Part shown: positions 10,188 to 23,800 of the stretch, piece by piece
Layout: each line of letters begins with the position of its first letter
Position numbering within the stretch: the stretch's first letter is position 1
Assembly (NCBI GenBank): GCA_004335835.1
Contig: RWJK01000253.1
Location: forward strand, 23,793 to 87,792
Direction of reading: 5' to 3'
DNA: 64,000 nt
Source: Scenedesmus sp. ARA3
Taxonomy: Eukaryota; Chlorophyta; Chlorophyceae; Sphaeropleales; Scenedesmaceae
Notes under the pieces: model-generated
What the model saw: only the letters and a program-made list of their open reading frames with translations
What the model was told of the DNA's origin: nothing
Databases searched by the model: none
Position numbers and translations under genes: made by a program

Positions 10188-13100
10188 CAAGCAAATCATA
10201 TGTGCTCAGCTACAGGCGTGACGGCATAATGGAAATGCATATAATAACTGATGCTGTGGCAGCACACCATGGCAGCGCACAGTGCGCACCCACCTGTGAC
10301 GCTGACGCACGTAGCTGACCTCCTCTTGTAGCCACCACCACATGACGTGCTGCAAGGAGACCACCCGCCCAGCTGCCAGCGCACCCCGTCACTGCACTTG
10401 TCGCGTGCCTGACATACATTGGACAAACCGCCCTGCATCACCACAGTGGCCAGTGATGCGTTGCGTGGCACTTTGCCAGCTGGCTGCAAGGCCCGCACGC
10501 CGCTACCTAAGCTAGCACTGCTGAATGGGGGCAGTGAGCTGGCACTGCTGCTCCACTGGATGCTTGTCCAGTCTGTGCTGCTGCTGCAGGACTCGCAGCA
10601 TTGGGCCAGAGGTTGCACTTGCCTGCATGCATGGTTAACAAGGGTGCAGCCGCCTGAGTGCTTTGGAGTGCTACCACAGCAATGCCAGGCATTTGGAGGA
10701 CAGTGGTTTTGTCTTTAGCAAGAGGCGTGTTGCCGCCTGATTCCACAGAGCCTGGACAGCCAGTAATGCAACAGGCCATTGATAGTACAGGAGTTGGCGT
10801 TGTGTGACCCGCAGCCAACAACGCCTCTGACTGCAGGCTGCATGCAGATGGCAGCAGCTGGCTCACCCCAGGGAGTTGATGCACACGAGCTGGCCGCCAT
10901 CTGCCTCCGAGCCAAGCACCGTGCAGCCCCTGCCGCAGCTGCTGTGCTCGCTGGCCAGCACATGCAGGGCTTGCGTGGGGCAGGCCGCAGTGTTGCACTG
11001 CCTCGAGCCAACAGGCACCTCCTCGGCTGCAACGCAGTGAAGCATGGCGCCAGTGAAAGTTTGAAATCAGTAGCAGCAGCAGCAGTCACACGGCTTTCAG
11101 AGACACAGGCAGTGCCTGCAGCTACCTGTATCATCAACTGAAGCTTACACCATTTGAGTTTACACCGTCTGAGTTTACAGCCATGGCTGGGCAAGGTGCA
11201 GATCTGGTGGTACTCTATAAAGACAGACCACACCTCGCTGCACATCTCCACGCCACTCACCCAGTGGGCACTCCTCCAGCGGCACCTGTGCAGGCGGGGA
11301 GCCGCGGCCGCCCACCCGCATGCAGCGCACCTCCCGGCTGGCCCAGCCGCCGCCACACCTGGCTGAGCAGTTGCTCCAGGGCCCCACCTGCAGCACAGCA
11401 GGCGGGGTCGCCACAGGAGGCAGCACACAACACAGGATGGGCACTCAAAGACTCCCGCATGCACTACAGGAGGTGGCGCAACAGAACGCGCTTCTGTACG
11501 TGCAAGCAGATATGCATGCACCAGCTGCAGCACCATGTAGTGCATGCCTGCATGGTGCTGCAAGCTTGCATGCCTGCACACGCTACCCCTTTTCTTTATC
11601 TACGCTCAGAATTGTCAGCCAGATGCACAGCCACCCAGCACACCCCCTCACCAGCAGGTAGTAGGCGTTGCTGTTGAGCCTGATGGGTGTGCTTGCAACT
11701 GACGGAACTGCTCCCTGCCTGTCAATGCTGCCAGGCGGCACCTCTGCTGCAGCTGGCAGTGGCCAGCCTGCCACCAGGAAGCGGCCGCAGCTGCTGTCCT
11801 GCACGCAGGTCGATTCCTTTGCCAGGCTGAGGCGAGGCAGCGCGTAGTTGTATGCCCTGGCAGAGGTGACGCTGATGCCACTGCTGCTGGCTGCACTGCC
11901 AAGCCTACGGAGAGCAGCACGGGGGAGTGGTGGCCAGGAACAACAGACAACAACTGCGGTGAGCATCTTGCAGCAGCTACCCAGGCAAACCCAACACACA
12001 CAGTACAGCGGATAGCATATGCATCGTTCAGGCTTGCAGCTTGCGCCTTCTGTTACCTGAGTGCTCTAAAGGTTGACTCTGTGGGGGGCCGTGCACTGCT
12101 GCAGTAGCTCGCGTACTGGCTGCTTGGCACGCACCACACGTTGTCCAGCAGCCAGCTGCCCTGGCTGTTCACCCACAACCCTGCAAGCAGGTGCACATGT
12201 AGAAAACTTAATCCAGGTTATGCACTGAACATCACAGCCAAGCTCAGCGAGTGCAACTGCTGTTTGTGCTGCATCCTGCTTGCACTGCCCGCTACTGCTC
12301 TCCTACCTAGCCTGTCTTTGTCTCGGACGATGGCCAGATGGTTGTGTCCAGCTGACAGCCTGACCATTTGCTCCCTGCTGTTGGCTGCGCCGTCACCCCA
12401 CTGCACCAGCAGGGTGGCAGCTGCCTGTGACACTCTGAGGTGCACTGTGGGCCAGCCCAGAGCAGCAGCGCCACTCAGCGCAGTGCCGTCACCAGCATAC
12501 ACCTTCAGCAGCTGCGTGAGTCTGGTGCTGCTGTCACTGGGCGCCTCTAAGGCTGATGCAGGCACGTCAAGGTTGAGGGACAGCGACCACTGCTTGCTGC
12601 ACGTGCTGTCAGGTATCACATTGGCACCAAACACCTGCAGTGCAGCGCACAGGCGAGCAAAGCAGCATTGACTTGTACACATTAAAACACGACAGTATCA
12701 TGTCTGTATACTATTGCCACAATTGCATTAAAGCGAGTGACATGTTGTTGCTTTGCGCTTAGGCTGCGATGCTGTGATGTCGAATATGGAATGCTGCAAC
12801 GCTGTCAAAGCTGTTGCTCCTAGCAGTAATGGGTCCCACCTGCTGGGCCAGGGCATCCAGTGTTGCAGGCTGGGACAGCAGCTGCTGGCCCTGTGATGAT
12901 GTGGTGCGCTGAGGCGGCTGCCGCACCACAGGGATGCTGTGCAGCTCCCTGGCCTGCAGTATGCTGCGCTTGAGGTAGTAGGAGTAGGTGGCAGTCATCT
13001 GCAGCGCGCTGAGCGACGCGCTGCTGAAGGACATGTCGATCTGCGTCTGAGCACCATCAGCTGCCAGAATCTTCACCTGCACCAGACAACAAACCAGCTG

Positions 13101-16100
13101 TACAGTCAGAAGTTGCCGTCTGCGCCACAAGTTGGAGTGGGGATGCCTTCGCAGGAGCATGACAGCCCCAGCATCTCACGCAGCACACATGACCAGACCA
13201 TTGCCCAATACCATGACCAAGCAACTGCATTATATCATGCCCCTGCTGCTCCCACAGCTCACATGGTAGCTCCAGTCACAGCCTGAGTTGCACTGCTCCG
13301 TGTTGACCACGGATGCCTCCATCAGGGGAGCCAGGGGAGGCAGCTGCACTGCCGTGGTGTCCAGCGCAACGGTCCTGTTCAGGTTGTCCCTCCACACGAT
13401 GATGATGACCTCAACGCCATCTGGCAGCACCAGCTGGAGACTGGGGGTAACAGGGAAGCCACACTGCAGTGCAGGGCGACAGCAGGGAAACTCGCCCGTT
13501 TCACACCTGCTGTTTCCAGCCTTACGTTGGATGTTTGGCACTCAAGAGATTCCGCCTTGTGAGCACTTGAGCTGCAACAGGCTTGTTGCATGAGCTGTGT
13601 TTACTGTGTGTAGCAGTGTGTTGGACGTTCAGCTGCCTCCCATGCCCTGTAAGCAACGCAGCAGCATGCCCGGCGGGGCAATCAGCCATGCAGCAGCACT
13701 GCTGCACGGCATGCACATCTCACCTGGTCCCCGCCCAGCACCAGGCGCTGCTGCTCGTCCAGGCCCTGCAGCTGCACGCGCGCGTCCAGCGTGCCTGGCG
13801 ATGCCATGACGCCCGTCACCACGCGCAGCTGCAAGCACTTGATGCCCGCGGCGTAGCCCGAATAATCGGCGCGCCTGCTGGCCTCCTCGCCGGGGTTCTC
13901 GCCTCGGAAGCCGTAGAAGTTGGGCACGCTGTAGCTGTACACTGGCACCTGCCGGCAGAATGCCCGCAGCATACAGTAGAGAGTGTGAAAGTGTGCATTA
14001 TCACTACGGAGCTCAGCAACAGCAACATGCTCAGCAAGACTGAGGTGCCGCAACAGCACCTCTGCACCAACAGCACTTGGCCTTGCTTTCCCACGTGCTC
14101 CAGCAAGACACACGCATGAGGAGCCGCGGCTCACCAGGGGCTGCTCTGCACACTGCGCGATCCTCTCCACCGCCAGCAGCAGGTTGTGCTCCTCATCCAG
14201 GAAGGCATCTCCCTCACGCAGCAGCGTGAACACAGCACCAGGTGGGTTGGGCGGGTAGGCCCCGGGTGTGGGCGGCAGCGCGTCAGGGAAGCGCGCAAAA
14301 GCCATGTTGAAGTCCAGCAGGCCCCTGATGCTCCATGCCATGTTGCCTGGTGACAGCGGGCACATGGACACGCAGCTCATGGAGAGGAAGCAGCACGCAA
14401 GCATGCTGTTTGGCCACGCAGCAACAATTAAGCTGCTTGTATGTTCGTGCATGTGCTGTGGTGCCCAATCATAGCACATCTGACACAAGAGAAGCAGGGC
14501 CCCACGCAGCAAGCTGCTATGGATGTTGCAATCCCCTTTTTTGTAAACAGCACGGTGTGCTGGCACATTACAAGACAACCATGACCTCTGCTGCAGTCCT
14601 TGGCAACCGTAACTGCTTGTGCGGCTGAGGCAGCTCTGCCTACAGCCCACCTGGTGCGTCCAGGTAGCGCTTGCTGTACTCTACTGACAGGCCCTGCACG
14701 TTGCTGCGCATGTGCTCCGGCGCCAGCGGGCGCTCCTCTGAGTAGGGGTTGCTGGCGTTGGCCTTGATGCGCACGTCCTGCCAGAAGGGTGTGGACCTGA
14801 ACAGCATGCAGCCAGAGCAGCAGCATGGCGTTGCTCTCAATGCTAGCCAAGCACTGCCAGTAGCCTATGGACAACCAACAGCATTTGCATGGCTCACACG
14901 ATCAGCATTTTCCTTCGAGTACCTGACCATCCACAATGCAATTATCGCGTCTATGCTCTGCAGTTAGTATCGTTGCAATCTATGCCAGGGCTCAATTAAG
15001 CCCTGCGCACCTGAAGCCCAGCACCAGCACCTTGCCATCCTCCAGCCGCAGGCTCGCGCCCTTCAGCTGCCCCTTGGACTCAGGCCTGTCAAACGGCCAC
15101 AAGCTGTAGCGCCGCACACGCGGCGTGGCAGCAGCTCCATTGGCTGGTTGTGCCGCAGGTGTGAGGTCGGCCAGTGACAGTGTGACTCGTTCACGAGCCG
15201 GCACCCAGCCGCTGAGAATGCGGTTGTGCAGGCTGTAGTCGCCCTTGCAGCAGGCCATCATGTCCAGGCGGTCGGAGTAGGTGTCCTCCATCACGCCAGG
15301 ACCCAGCGGGGAGGTGGGCGGCTGCAGCGCGACAGCGCCCGGGCCAGCCAGAATGTGATGTGATTCATCATAACATTATCATTATGATGCAACAGCAGGC
15401 AGACACGGGTGTTGGGCGCATAAATGTGATTGGTACCTGGAGGAGGTGGTGCCACTGCAGCAGTGGTAGTGCAGCACATACCTGTGTGGTGCGTTCAAGC
15501 TTTTTGCAGGTGTGCAAGCAGCTGCCTGAAGAACAGGGGATTGCTGATGCATGCGAGCTGCTGCACTTGCTACACGCACCTTGGCATCAGCGCTGTCGTT
15601 TAACCTGTAGACAGTGGCGTGTGCCATGCCGACGCGGTGGCCAAACTCATGCACCTGCACAGCAGCGGCTGCATTGCTCAAACAAGAGTAGACACCATGT
15701 GAGGTTGCCAGCACTGCTGGCAATTGGGCTTGCATGACAGACTGCTGCGCACCAATAAAAAAGCATGGCTGAGCACCACAGCAGCAGCTGCAAAAGCTGG
15801 TGGCAGCTGTCGCGCTGGATGTGCGCGGCGGCGTACCAGGTAGTAGTGCTGGGGGTTGCAGCGCATCACAAACATCAGCGGCGAGCCGCCTGCATTCGCC
15901 CATGCCGTGAACCCAGTGTTGATGAACCGCGGTAGGGGTGACAGCACCTGCAGTCAGCATGTGCGCAACTTGATCCTTACAGAGCAGTGTATGTGGGCAC
16001 AGGACTATCCTGTTTTCTGTCGCAATTGGCCTCTCTTTCAGAGAAAGGTGTGGCCCCAACAAGCAATCAAAACAGAGCAAGAGGATCCTATGCCAGGTGC

Positions 16101-19100
16101 GCATGTCTGTCACCACGCCTGGTGTCATTGCAGCAGCATCTCATAATTCACAGGATGAGCAACAACTGCGCACTCACCAGCACAGTATGGAAGTCACTCG
16201 ACATATCGTAGCCCTGCGCCTGCACGTGCCCGCTGACAGGTGTTTCGCTGTACGCAAAAGCATTCTGGCCGGCTGCTGCGCCTTGTGGCATGTACAGCGT
16301 TGGCAGCACCACAGGGTCTGGCAGCAGCGACAGCCTGCCATACGAATTCTCAATGACAGCTTCCGCCCATCTATCGTACGTGCCGGTGTGTGTCACCAGC
16401 TGCTGCACTCCCTCAGGCGTGCATGTGAATGAGCAGCTGGCAGCGCCAGTGGCAGGGTTCACCTGGATGCAGCACAAAATGAAGCAGCAGCAACGCAATG
16501 TCAGTACATGCATCAGACTGCTTTGTTGCTTCATTGCATCAGCTTGGGCTAGCTCAGCCCAGCTGCGAGATGCAGTAAACCCAGCGCACTCCAGGGCAAC
16601 AAAAAGTGCAGCTGCTCTGCTGCCGAGCCGCCTCACCCTGCCATACGGGGTTGATGCCACCCAGCTGGACCAGTGTGTGACACATGAGGGCAGCGGGCCC
16701 CAGCCAGCAGCAGTAGTCGCCCAGCTGAAGCCCTCAGGCACAACTGCTACCCTCTTGTTCCTGCCCTGGTTGGTGGCAGCCCCAATGCCATTGCCACTGG
16801 CTGTGCCCCATGCTTGCGGTGAGCCTGGGCCAGCCAGGTACTTGTCGGCACAGGTGAAGCGCCGCCAAGGACCTGCGACAACAACAGCAAATCAGCAGTA
16901 ATGGCCACTAAATTGAGGCGCGGCTGCGGCTGCCCATACATCTGCTGCTGCTGCTGCTGCCGGAGTTGGTGCACAGTGGCCCGCCATGGGTTCTTGCAGG
17001 TTGCAACAGCTCCTGGATGCACGAAATCCCACTACAAGCCGCTACAGTGGCAACAGCCTGAAACACTGAACATGCTGCTGCTGCTGTTGTGGCGGCAGAG
17101 CCGGTGATGGCGGCGCACCTGTGTCCACTGGCGCCAGCAGGCCGTAGTCAAACAGTCGCTCGGCCTCCAGGTCCTCGGGGCCCTGCAGGTAGTCCCAGTC
17201 CCAGCCGGCAGCCATGGCGCTCACGTTGAGCCAGGCAGGCCGGAAGCGCTTTGGATCTATGGGCCGCCCCAGCTGCAGGGCCACAATGTTGGCAGTCGTC
17301 CTGCAGCAAGCGACAGGCAGCACCCATTGCTGGGTTTTAACCTCCAGGAAGTCCACTGCTGCAGTGATGCTGTGGTGTGTTGCCGTCCGTGATGCAATGC
17401 GTCTGCCATTCCACACCCAGTGAGCCACGCCTGTTGCGCAGTGCCCACCTGCAACAGGGTGCCCTGGCCTGTGTGTCTCCCGCCTTGCGCACCAGCAGCT
17501 CAAAGTCCCGGGTGGACCAGCCAGACATCATGTCGCTCGCCTGCGCACGCACAATGTACCTGCCGCACCAAGGAGAGCACACCAGGGCATATGTAATATC
17601 CAAGTCAGCAGTGTTGCACTCAGCAAACCGCTGCTTGTGCTGCTTGCCAGAGAGTGCCCGCTGCCAGCAGACAAGGCGAATCTGTTTGGTTGGAGTCTCT
17701 GTTGAGGTCAGTCTGCTCAAGATGCGAGCAACTCACCTGCCTGCTCTGCTGTACTGTACTGTTGCTGCGCCTTGCACAGTCCCTCCAACAGCCTGGAACT
17801 CTGACACAACATCACCGCAGTTGCTCTGCTTGCAGCTGCTGGGAAAACAAAGTGCAGCAGATGCAGGGCAGCAGGGCACACAAAAGGTGATCAGCACAGT
17901 CGAACACCGCTGCTACTGCTGCACACACCATAGACATGGCTCCTATTGCTGTTGGCACAACTTGTGGCATACATGGCATGGACTGGACCTGGCCTTACAT
18001 TGGGTTTGCACCAAAGAAGGTGAGGCGTAGCTTCAACCCCAGAGCTGTGGTGTTGCTGCTGCCTGCGATTGCGTTCACTGCTACCCTGACTGGCACATCC
18101 ACCACCAGGCCAGCGAGAGCAGTGCTGGGGTCAAGCGTTATAGCTGGCGGACTGGGTACAATTGCCATTGCCGTCAGAGTAGCATCCAGGCTTGTGTTCC
18201 CACTGTCTGCTGCAAGTCTGTCCATGGCCACCGCATTGGGAAGCATCCAAATGCTGTGCACGCTGAAAGGCATGCCTGCCCCTGCTCTATTGCCAAGAGC
18301 AAAACTGCTGAGCCCCAGCGCACCATCCGCAGCAGCTGACAGGCGCACCCAGCCCTCACCAACGATATCAAAGCCAGCAACCTGCAGTGTGCCAGCATTG
18401 CCAGATGTGCTTGAAGGAAACGTGGTGTTACAGTGCTCTGTTGCTACACATACCAACAGCTGAATCATAACCTGGCTCGGCAGCAGGTGAAGCAATACAC
18501 TTCAAGCACATGCGGCCAGTACATTTTGAGTCTAGCTGTACAGCTGTGGCATGGTGGTGCAGCTCACACTGGATGGTGTTGGGCAGGTTGTATTGAGGCA
18601 CAGGCGGAGTCTGCTGCTGTCGCCTGCCACAGCCACTGACACCAGAAAGCTGGCAGCACTGTTGCCGCCTAACAAGCCTGCTACTGTGTACTGTGCATAG
18701 TTTCCATTTGAACGAGATATGAGCAACCATCCTGCAAGAAGTTAAGTAAAGGGACAGGAGGGAGGATTGTGCTGCAGTGTGCTTTTGCTTTGGGTACCAG
18801 AGATAGTGCCGCTGTGATCAGCTGCTGCATAGCTCAGTCTACATGTGACAATACAGCGTGTGATACTAGGTGTGCATACCTGCTGGCCTGTTGACTGTCA
18901 CCGCAAAGCCACCGAGAGTGAACAAGAGCGTATCTGCCTGTGCCTGTGAGGCCTGTGCTTGCAGTCCTACTGCCACTGTGTAGTTGATTGCCAAGGTAGG
19001 CAATGCCAAGCTGTCCAAGACAAGCTGGTAAAGTTCTTCATTGCTGCAGTCAGCTGCTGGATTGGTGCCATCTTTGACAAAGTGCCCTGTGCTGGGCAGA

Positions 19101-19231
19101 TACTGTGCTGCTGCTGTTTGCCATGTGGCAGCTGCTGCTGTGGCAGAGACAACCTGACTGTGCACGCCCTTCGCCAAAGCGCTCACAAACACAATTGTGA
19201 GAGCATAGTACACAAGTGCAGAATACGCCAT
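4159..19231 (-). CDS. Giant membrane-anchored M11 metalloprotease with TSP1, EGF-like and Cys-rich modules
   Basis: Predicted 2,904-residue type I protein. Exons 5'->3': 19231-18880, 18731-18568, 18459-17999, 17838-17737, 17559-17449, 17300-17119, 16872-16637, 16462-16178, 15947-15837, 15654-15580, 15321-15011, 14796-14651, 14346-14135, 13948-13724, 13463-13263, 13076-12840, 12634-12307, 12180-12057, 11904-11652, 11387-11261, 11026-10867, 10622-10294, 10149-10043, 9850-9377, 9156-8266, 7995-7874, 7713-7635, 7420-7369, 7134-6848, 6633-6548, 6278-5196, 4960-4159. All 31 junction phases agree. Residues: 1-25 signal peptide; an Ig/PKD-like stretch around 310-370; ~670-680 HEFGHRVGMAH, the metzincin zinc site of gametolysin-type M11 peptidases, followed by CCKGDYSLHN and GWVP; TSP1 repeats at ~1373-1440 and ~1553-1610, and a degenerate one at ~1611-1665; EGF-like modules at ~1680-1705 and ~2085-2130; paired-Cys DxCGxCxG motifs between; membrane span ~2154-2176; Ser/Ala-rich cytoplasmic tail to the TAG. 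Likely role (inference): cleavage of cell-wall or matrix glycoproteins at the surface. Confidence 0.85.
10152..10187. repeat. (GCA)12 microsatellite at a 3' splice site
   Basis: Twelve perfect GCA units. On the minus, coding strand they read CTG and directly form the pyrimidine-containing tract before the acceptor of protease exon 23 (exon starts at 10149). Confidence 0.9.
11142..11181. repeat. Short imperfect tandem repeat in an intron
   Basis: Copies of a TTACACC...TGAGT unit of about 16 bases, the last one partial, lie in the intron between protease exons 20 and 21. No function is apparent. Confidence 0.6.
15580..15654 (-). other. Zinc-binding catalytic exon of the M11 peptidase
   Basis: A 75-base exon in phase 0 at both ends carries HEFGHRVGMAH. 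All three zinc-ligand histidines, the catalytic Glu and the metzincin Gly are present, so the peptidase is expected to be active. It is not a QExxH variant of the kind known in some volvocine paralogues. Confidence 0.85.
19154..19231 (-). other. Signal peptide of the giant protease
   Basis: ATG at 19229-19231 begins MAYSALVYYALTIVFVSALA, a hydrophobic core followed by a polar stretch with a plausible cleavage site near VHS-Q. This makes the large N-terminal part extracellular or lumenal and supports the chosen start. Confidence 0.75.
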
Positions 19232-20810
19232 TGCAAGCTACACCCATGTCCCTCCTCGACATGAACTTGCCAAGTCAGGCGTTTTCAAGTCGATGGCGGA
19301 GCTACGTGGCTAGACATTGTCTAAAAATCTTAGTGCCTATCGTTTTCAGACTATTTCAAACGACATCGTGGCATAAGATTGGAGTTCAGGCACCGGCCAA
19401 ACCCTGGTTGACTGAATGGGACGCAAGGCTACACACCCACTGCAGGCCCCGATCAGAGCGGAGCAGAAGAAATCGACAGCCGGCACAGTATTCAATGGCC
19501 GGCACATGATCGCATACAGCGTGCCTGCAAAAATGTCCAGCCAAGCAGGAGATTACATCCACAACACGCACAGCTGGCACCCTTCACACGCGCCTCACGC
19601 TGAGGCGCAGGCTGCAATGGTGTGGCGAAGTGGTGAATGCGCCGCACTGGCAAGAATGTACTGCAATGGCTGCAATGCCATTGATGCAGGCATTGGCATG
19701 TTACACTTGGTATCACCAACTGGCATAGCAGCAAGTCACTGAACTGCTGGCATGTAGGCTATCCGTCTCGCCCATCCAATTGACGATGATCAAACAAAAG
19801 CAGCACATGCCACCAGCGCAGTACTGTACTACAGTGGATGTTATAAAGGGTGAGTTATGTATAATAGACATTTTGCAAGCATGCAATCCTGAAGGAGTAC
19901 ATCAACTGCGCTCAGTCAGCACGACACATGCTTACTGGCAGTCGTGACTGCTGGATCTGGTGGCATGCATGGCTCAGCATCAACGCTGTTGCGCGCCAAA
20001 GACAATCCACCGCAGTAGCAATGCCCTGCTGACCTGCAGCAACTGCCCTCGTCTTCACGGCTTGATGTGGAAACAGCCACACCACAGTACTCACACAGAA
20101 CTTCAGCAGAGGCGAGGAAAACCAAGTCGCCCTGAACCAGATGCGATGTACCTGCCAGTGCAGCAGACCCTCTATATGCACTGATTCAATCTCTCCTGCA
20201 CTTGAGGCCTCGCTTGGCAGGACAGCAAAGCTGTAGACAAATGATGATCAGTGCTCAAAGCTGCACACCGGGATAGGTGTCAATACCCCAAAGCATCAAC
20301 CTGCACGCAGCATGCTGACTCATGCTGCAGGCACCCCAGCTGTCCATCTGCACGCCAGCAGCATGCAGACCACCAGAGTGCAACAATTGACCGCCCAACA
20401 TGTCAATCAACAGCTGCGGCTGGCCAATCTTGACATGACGTAGGTACAACCAGCAGGTTCTAGCCTGCTGAACACAAAAGGCTACCTGCATACTAATAGC
20501 CGCACCTAAAACCCACTCAGTCGTTGTTAGCAGAGTCTCCACAGATCCACGAGCATGAATGTAACGTCAAGCATGAAAGTACAAGGGCGTCTCACTGAAA
20601 CGTCAACGTGCACACTGAACAAGCACCAGTTGCACGATACATATGCTTTGCGTGCCGAAAGCAAACTGTCAGGAGCCCGCTTCAGGAAGCTGAGTGGCTT
20701 GCACACCCAGGCGACCCATCACATTGCGAAAGCAGCCACACTCACACAGCCTCACCCCTGCCGACACGCCCCAAGTGCACATTTACAGAGCACCCCAGCA
20801 GCATGCATCC
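19232..20810. other. Promoter of the giant protease and 3'UTR of HSF
   Basis: Both flanking genes are on the minus strand. No ORF here shows family features or a consistent splice structure. Minus-strand TGTAA candidates (TTACA at 19701-19705 and 20783-20787) could end the HSF transcript, but the choice is unclear. Confidence 0.4.
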
Positions 20811-23800
20811 TCACTGCAGGGTCGGGCTGGACACAGCTGCGCCTGCAGGGCTGCCTTCTGCTGCGCCCAGCGCTGTCACATCAGGCGCACCCATGTCACC
20901 AGAGTTCACGCCAAAGCTGTGCCCTGACAGCATGGCCCCGCTGCCCTGCTGCTGCCCAAACAGCATGTCCCACAGGTCGTCCTTGTTCATCTCATCTGTC
21001 ATCATCAGGTCGGTGCTGTTCATGGTGCCCAGGTTTGACAGGATGTCATTCATCCCCATGTCCAGGTCACCCTCCGGGCTGTCCACCTTGGGCTGCTGCT
21101 GCACACCCAGGTGCATGCCAGCGCCAGCTGCTGCTGCTGCTGCCGCTGCAGCAGCAGTCGGCGACTCCACTTTCACCTCCAGCGGGCTCAGCACCTGCAC
21201 GCCGCCAGCTGCTGCTGCTGCTGCAGCTGCGCTAGCAGCGTGCATTGTGGTAGTGGTGGCGCCGCCTGGCGTGATGACAGTGGTGGCGCCAGCCGCCATG
21301 GGCACCCGCTGCTGCGAGGGCACGCGCTGCATGCTGCCGCCTGCCCCAGGCGTGGCCATACACGGCACCTCAGTGATGGTGGTGGTCTGCCTGTAATCCC
21401 TGCCAGGGTCAGCAGGCACAGCTGCTGCTGCTGCAGCTGCCGGGTCCAGCTGCTGCTGCTGCTGTTGCTGTACCTGCTGCTGCTGCAGCGGGTCGCCATA
21501 CAGCAGCATGTTTGGCAGGCCTGCTGCTACAGCTGCTGCTACCGCCGGATCTGCTACCAGGCCGTCGTACGCTGCTGCTGCTGCAATGTCTGCTGCTGCG
21601 CTGAAGTCTGCCGCCTCTGCTGCTGACATGCCTGGGTGGGTGATGCCGTCCAGCCCTGCAGCAACAATGCAATGGCAGGCAAAGAAGGCACATGCATCAG
21701 CTGTCAGCAACAAAACAGTCCCAACTACCTCTTGCACTGCTCGACCACCAGCACACCAATGGCGGCACATGACAAGCAATAGGAGCGGCCCTGTGGGAGC
21801 CATTACTGCCACCCAACGGCGGCCAGGCAGCTGTGGTGACTTACCCACAGACGGGATGCCACCGCCAAAAGATGTGTTGGGCTGCTCGTGGATCAGCACA
21901 GAGGGCTCAGCAGCACCGCCACCCTGCAGCACACAGCACAATGCAGCGGCGGTGAGACCATGAGAACGGGCTGGAAAGCAGGCTAGCCTTTCACCTCAAC
22001 GTGCTGCAAAGAGACACAAGAAAGGGGCGCATGAAATCTAGCAAAGAGTTGCTGATGCATACGTTGCAACGTTGTGTCCTGTGAAATTAGCACGATTACA
22101 GCAAAAAAGCACAACAACAACATGTATTCCCATTGTTGTAGCAAGCTGATGCTCCATTTGCGACCTCATGCGCGTCCCGCAATCAACCGACCGTCAGGCT
22201 GGTCGTCACCTGGTGTTGCAGTTGTTGTAGGCGGCCAGAGGGGCCAGCTGCTGCTGCTGCTGCTGCTGCTGCTGCAGGGTCTATGTGGCTGGAAGCCAGG
22301 AGTGCTGCTGCTGCCTCAATGTCTGCTAGGCCTTGCGACGTGGTGCGAGCAAACACTACAGGATAGGCACGAGCGCGCAAAAGCAGCCACACAACACCCA
22401 GGGATGCGCGCGCCACGCAGCAGTTGCAGAGCATACACATGATTAGCAGCGAGGATGTACATGACACTACACGGCAGATTGCTGCTGCAGGCGCTACATG
22501 CAGGCATACCTGACCCAACTGCATGCTGTGAAAGGCAGCCTCAAAGTCAGCCGGCACATCGCCGCCAGGCATGCTCTGCACAAGGCTGCGCAGGAAGGCG
22601 TCAGGGAATTCACCCGCGTTGACGGGCTGGTACTGGATGATCTGGGCGTGGTTCTGCTCCGGCGGCACCGCGCCCGACTCGTCAGACTCGTCGCCGCTGC
22701 GCCCGCGCCGCTTCTTGCGCCCTGCAGGCACGCACAGGAGACGGATGAAGCCTCACATGAGCAAAATGTCCTACTTCCACCGGCCAACAGTAGGTATGCA
22801 TGGCGGATGCTTGGCTGAGCTGCCACACAGAACGCAACAGTACCACCTTCTCTACCTCAGCAACAGCTGCAAAACGCAGGCCACAAATACACACTGCGCC
22901 GCAACTAGTCTGCAAGCCCTTCCGCTGCTGCTGGCTCACCTCCGCGTTGGCTGCTGAGCCGCTGCAGGCCTGCGCTCTGCGCCACCGACACCATCTGCTG
23001 CAGCACAGTCGGGTTCTGCGCCACGCGCGCCAGGAAGTTCACGATGGTGTTCTGCCGCTGCTCCTGGCTCTCCAGCCGCTCGTGCATGTCCCGCATGCGC
23101 TGGTCTGCAGCCTGCAGCACCCACAGCAGCCAAACCATGGCACACAGGTCTTCAGACATGTGCGCAGACAGCACCCATCACAAGTCTGTGCCAGGGTGTT
23201 GCTGACAGGTTGCTGCCAGGTCAGCCGGCTTGCCGCCCTTGCCTGCAACGCCCTCAGATTGAGCAGCCGCTGAGGATAGCTCTCTGCCTGCTGCTGCTGC
23301 CGCGGTGCGCACCTGCTGCTGCTGCCTCAGCCGCACGAGCTCCAGCATCAGCACGTTCTTGTCGCGCTTCAGCGACTCAATCTCATCGTGCACGCCACCA
23401 TAGTGCCCCAGCTGCAGCAGCAGAGCAGCAACAGCAGCAGCAATCAGCATCAGCTCTCTGAGCAGCCTTCTAGCAGGCGCTGTGCTGCTGAGCGTAGTTT
23501 TCAACTACAATGAGTCAGGTGTGCAGAGCATGAGCACAACAAGCAATATACACAAGGCTGCGGCAATTCACTGGCGCTGCAGCTGCGGCTATGATGTGGT
23601 TGGTATCGGCAGGGCTCACCTCGATGGCTGTCTGGCCTGCTGGTGCGAGCGCCTGCTGCTGCCCTGCCTGCTGCGTAGGCTTGCGCCTGTAAATGTCCTT
23701 CAGCAGGTCCCGCCGGCCCCTGATGAAGTTGTCATTCGCAAACTCCCAGCGATCTGGGTCTACTTTGCGGAAGCCCTGCAGGAGGGAAGCACAGCATGCA

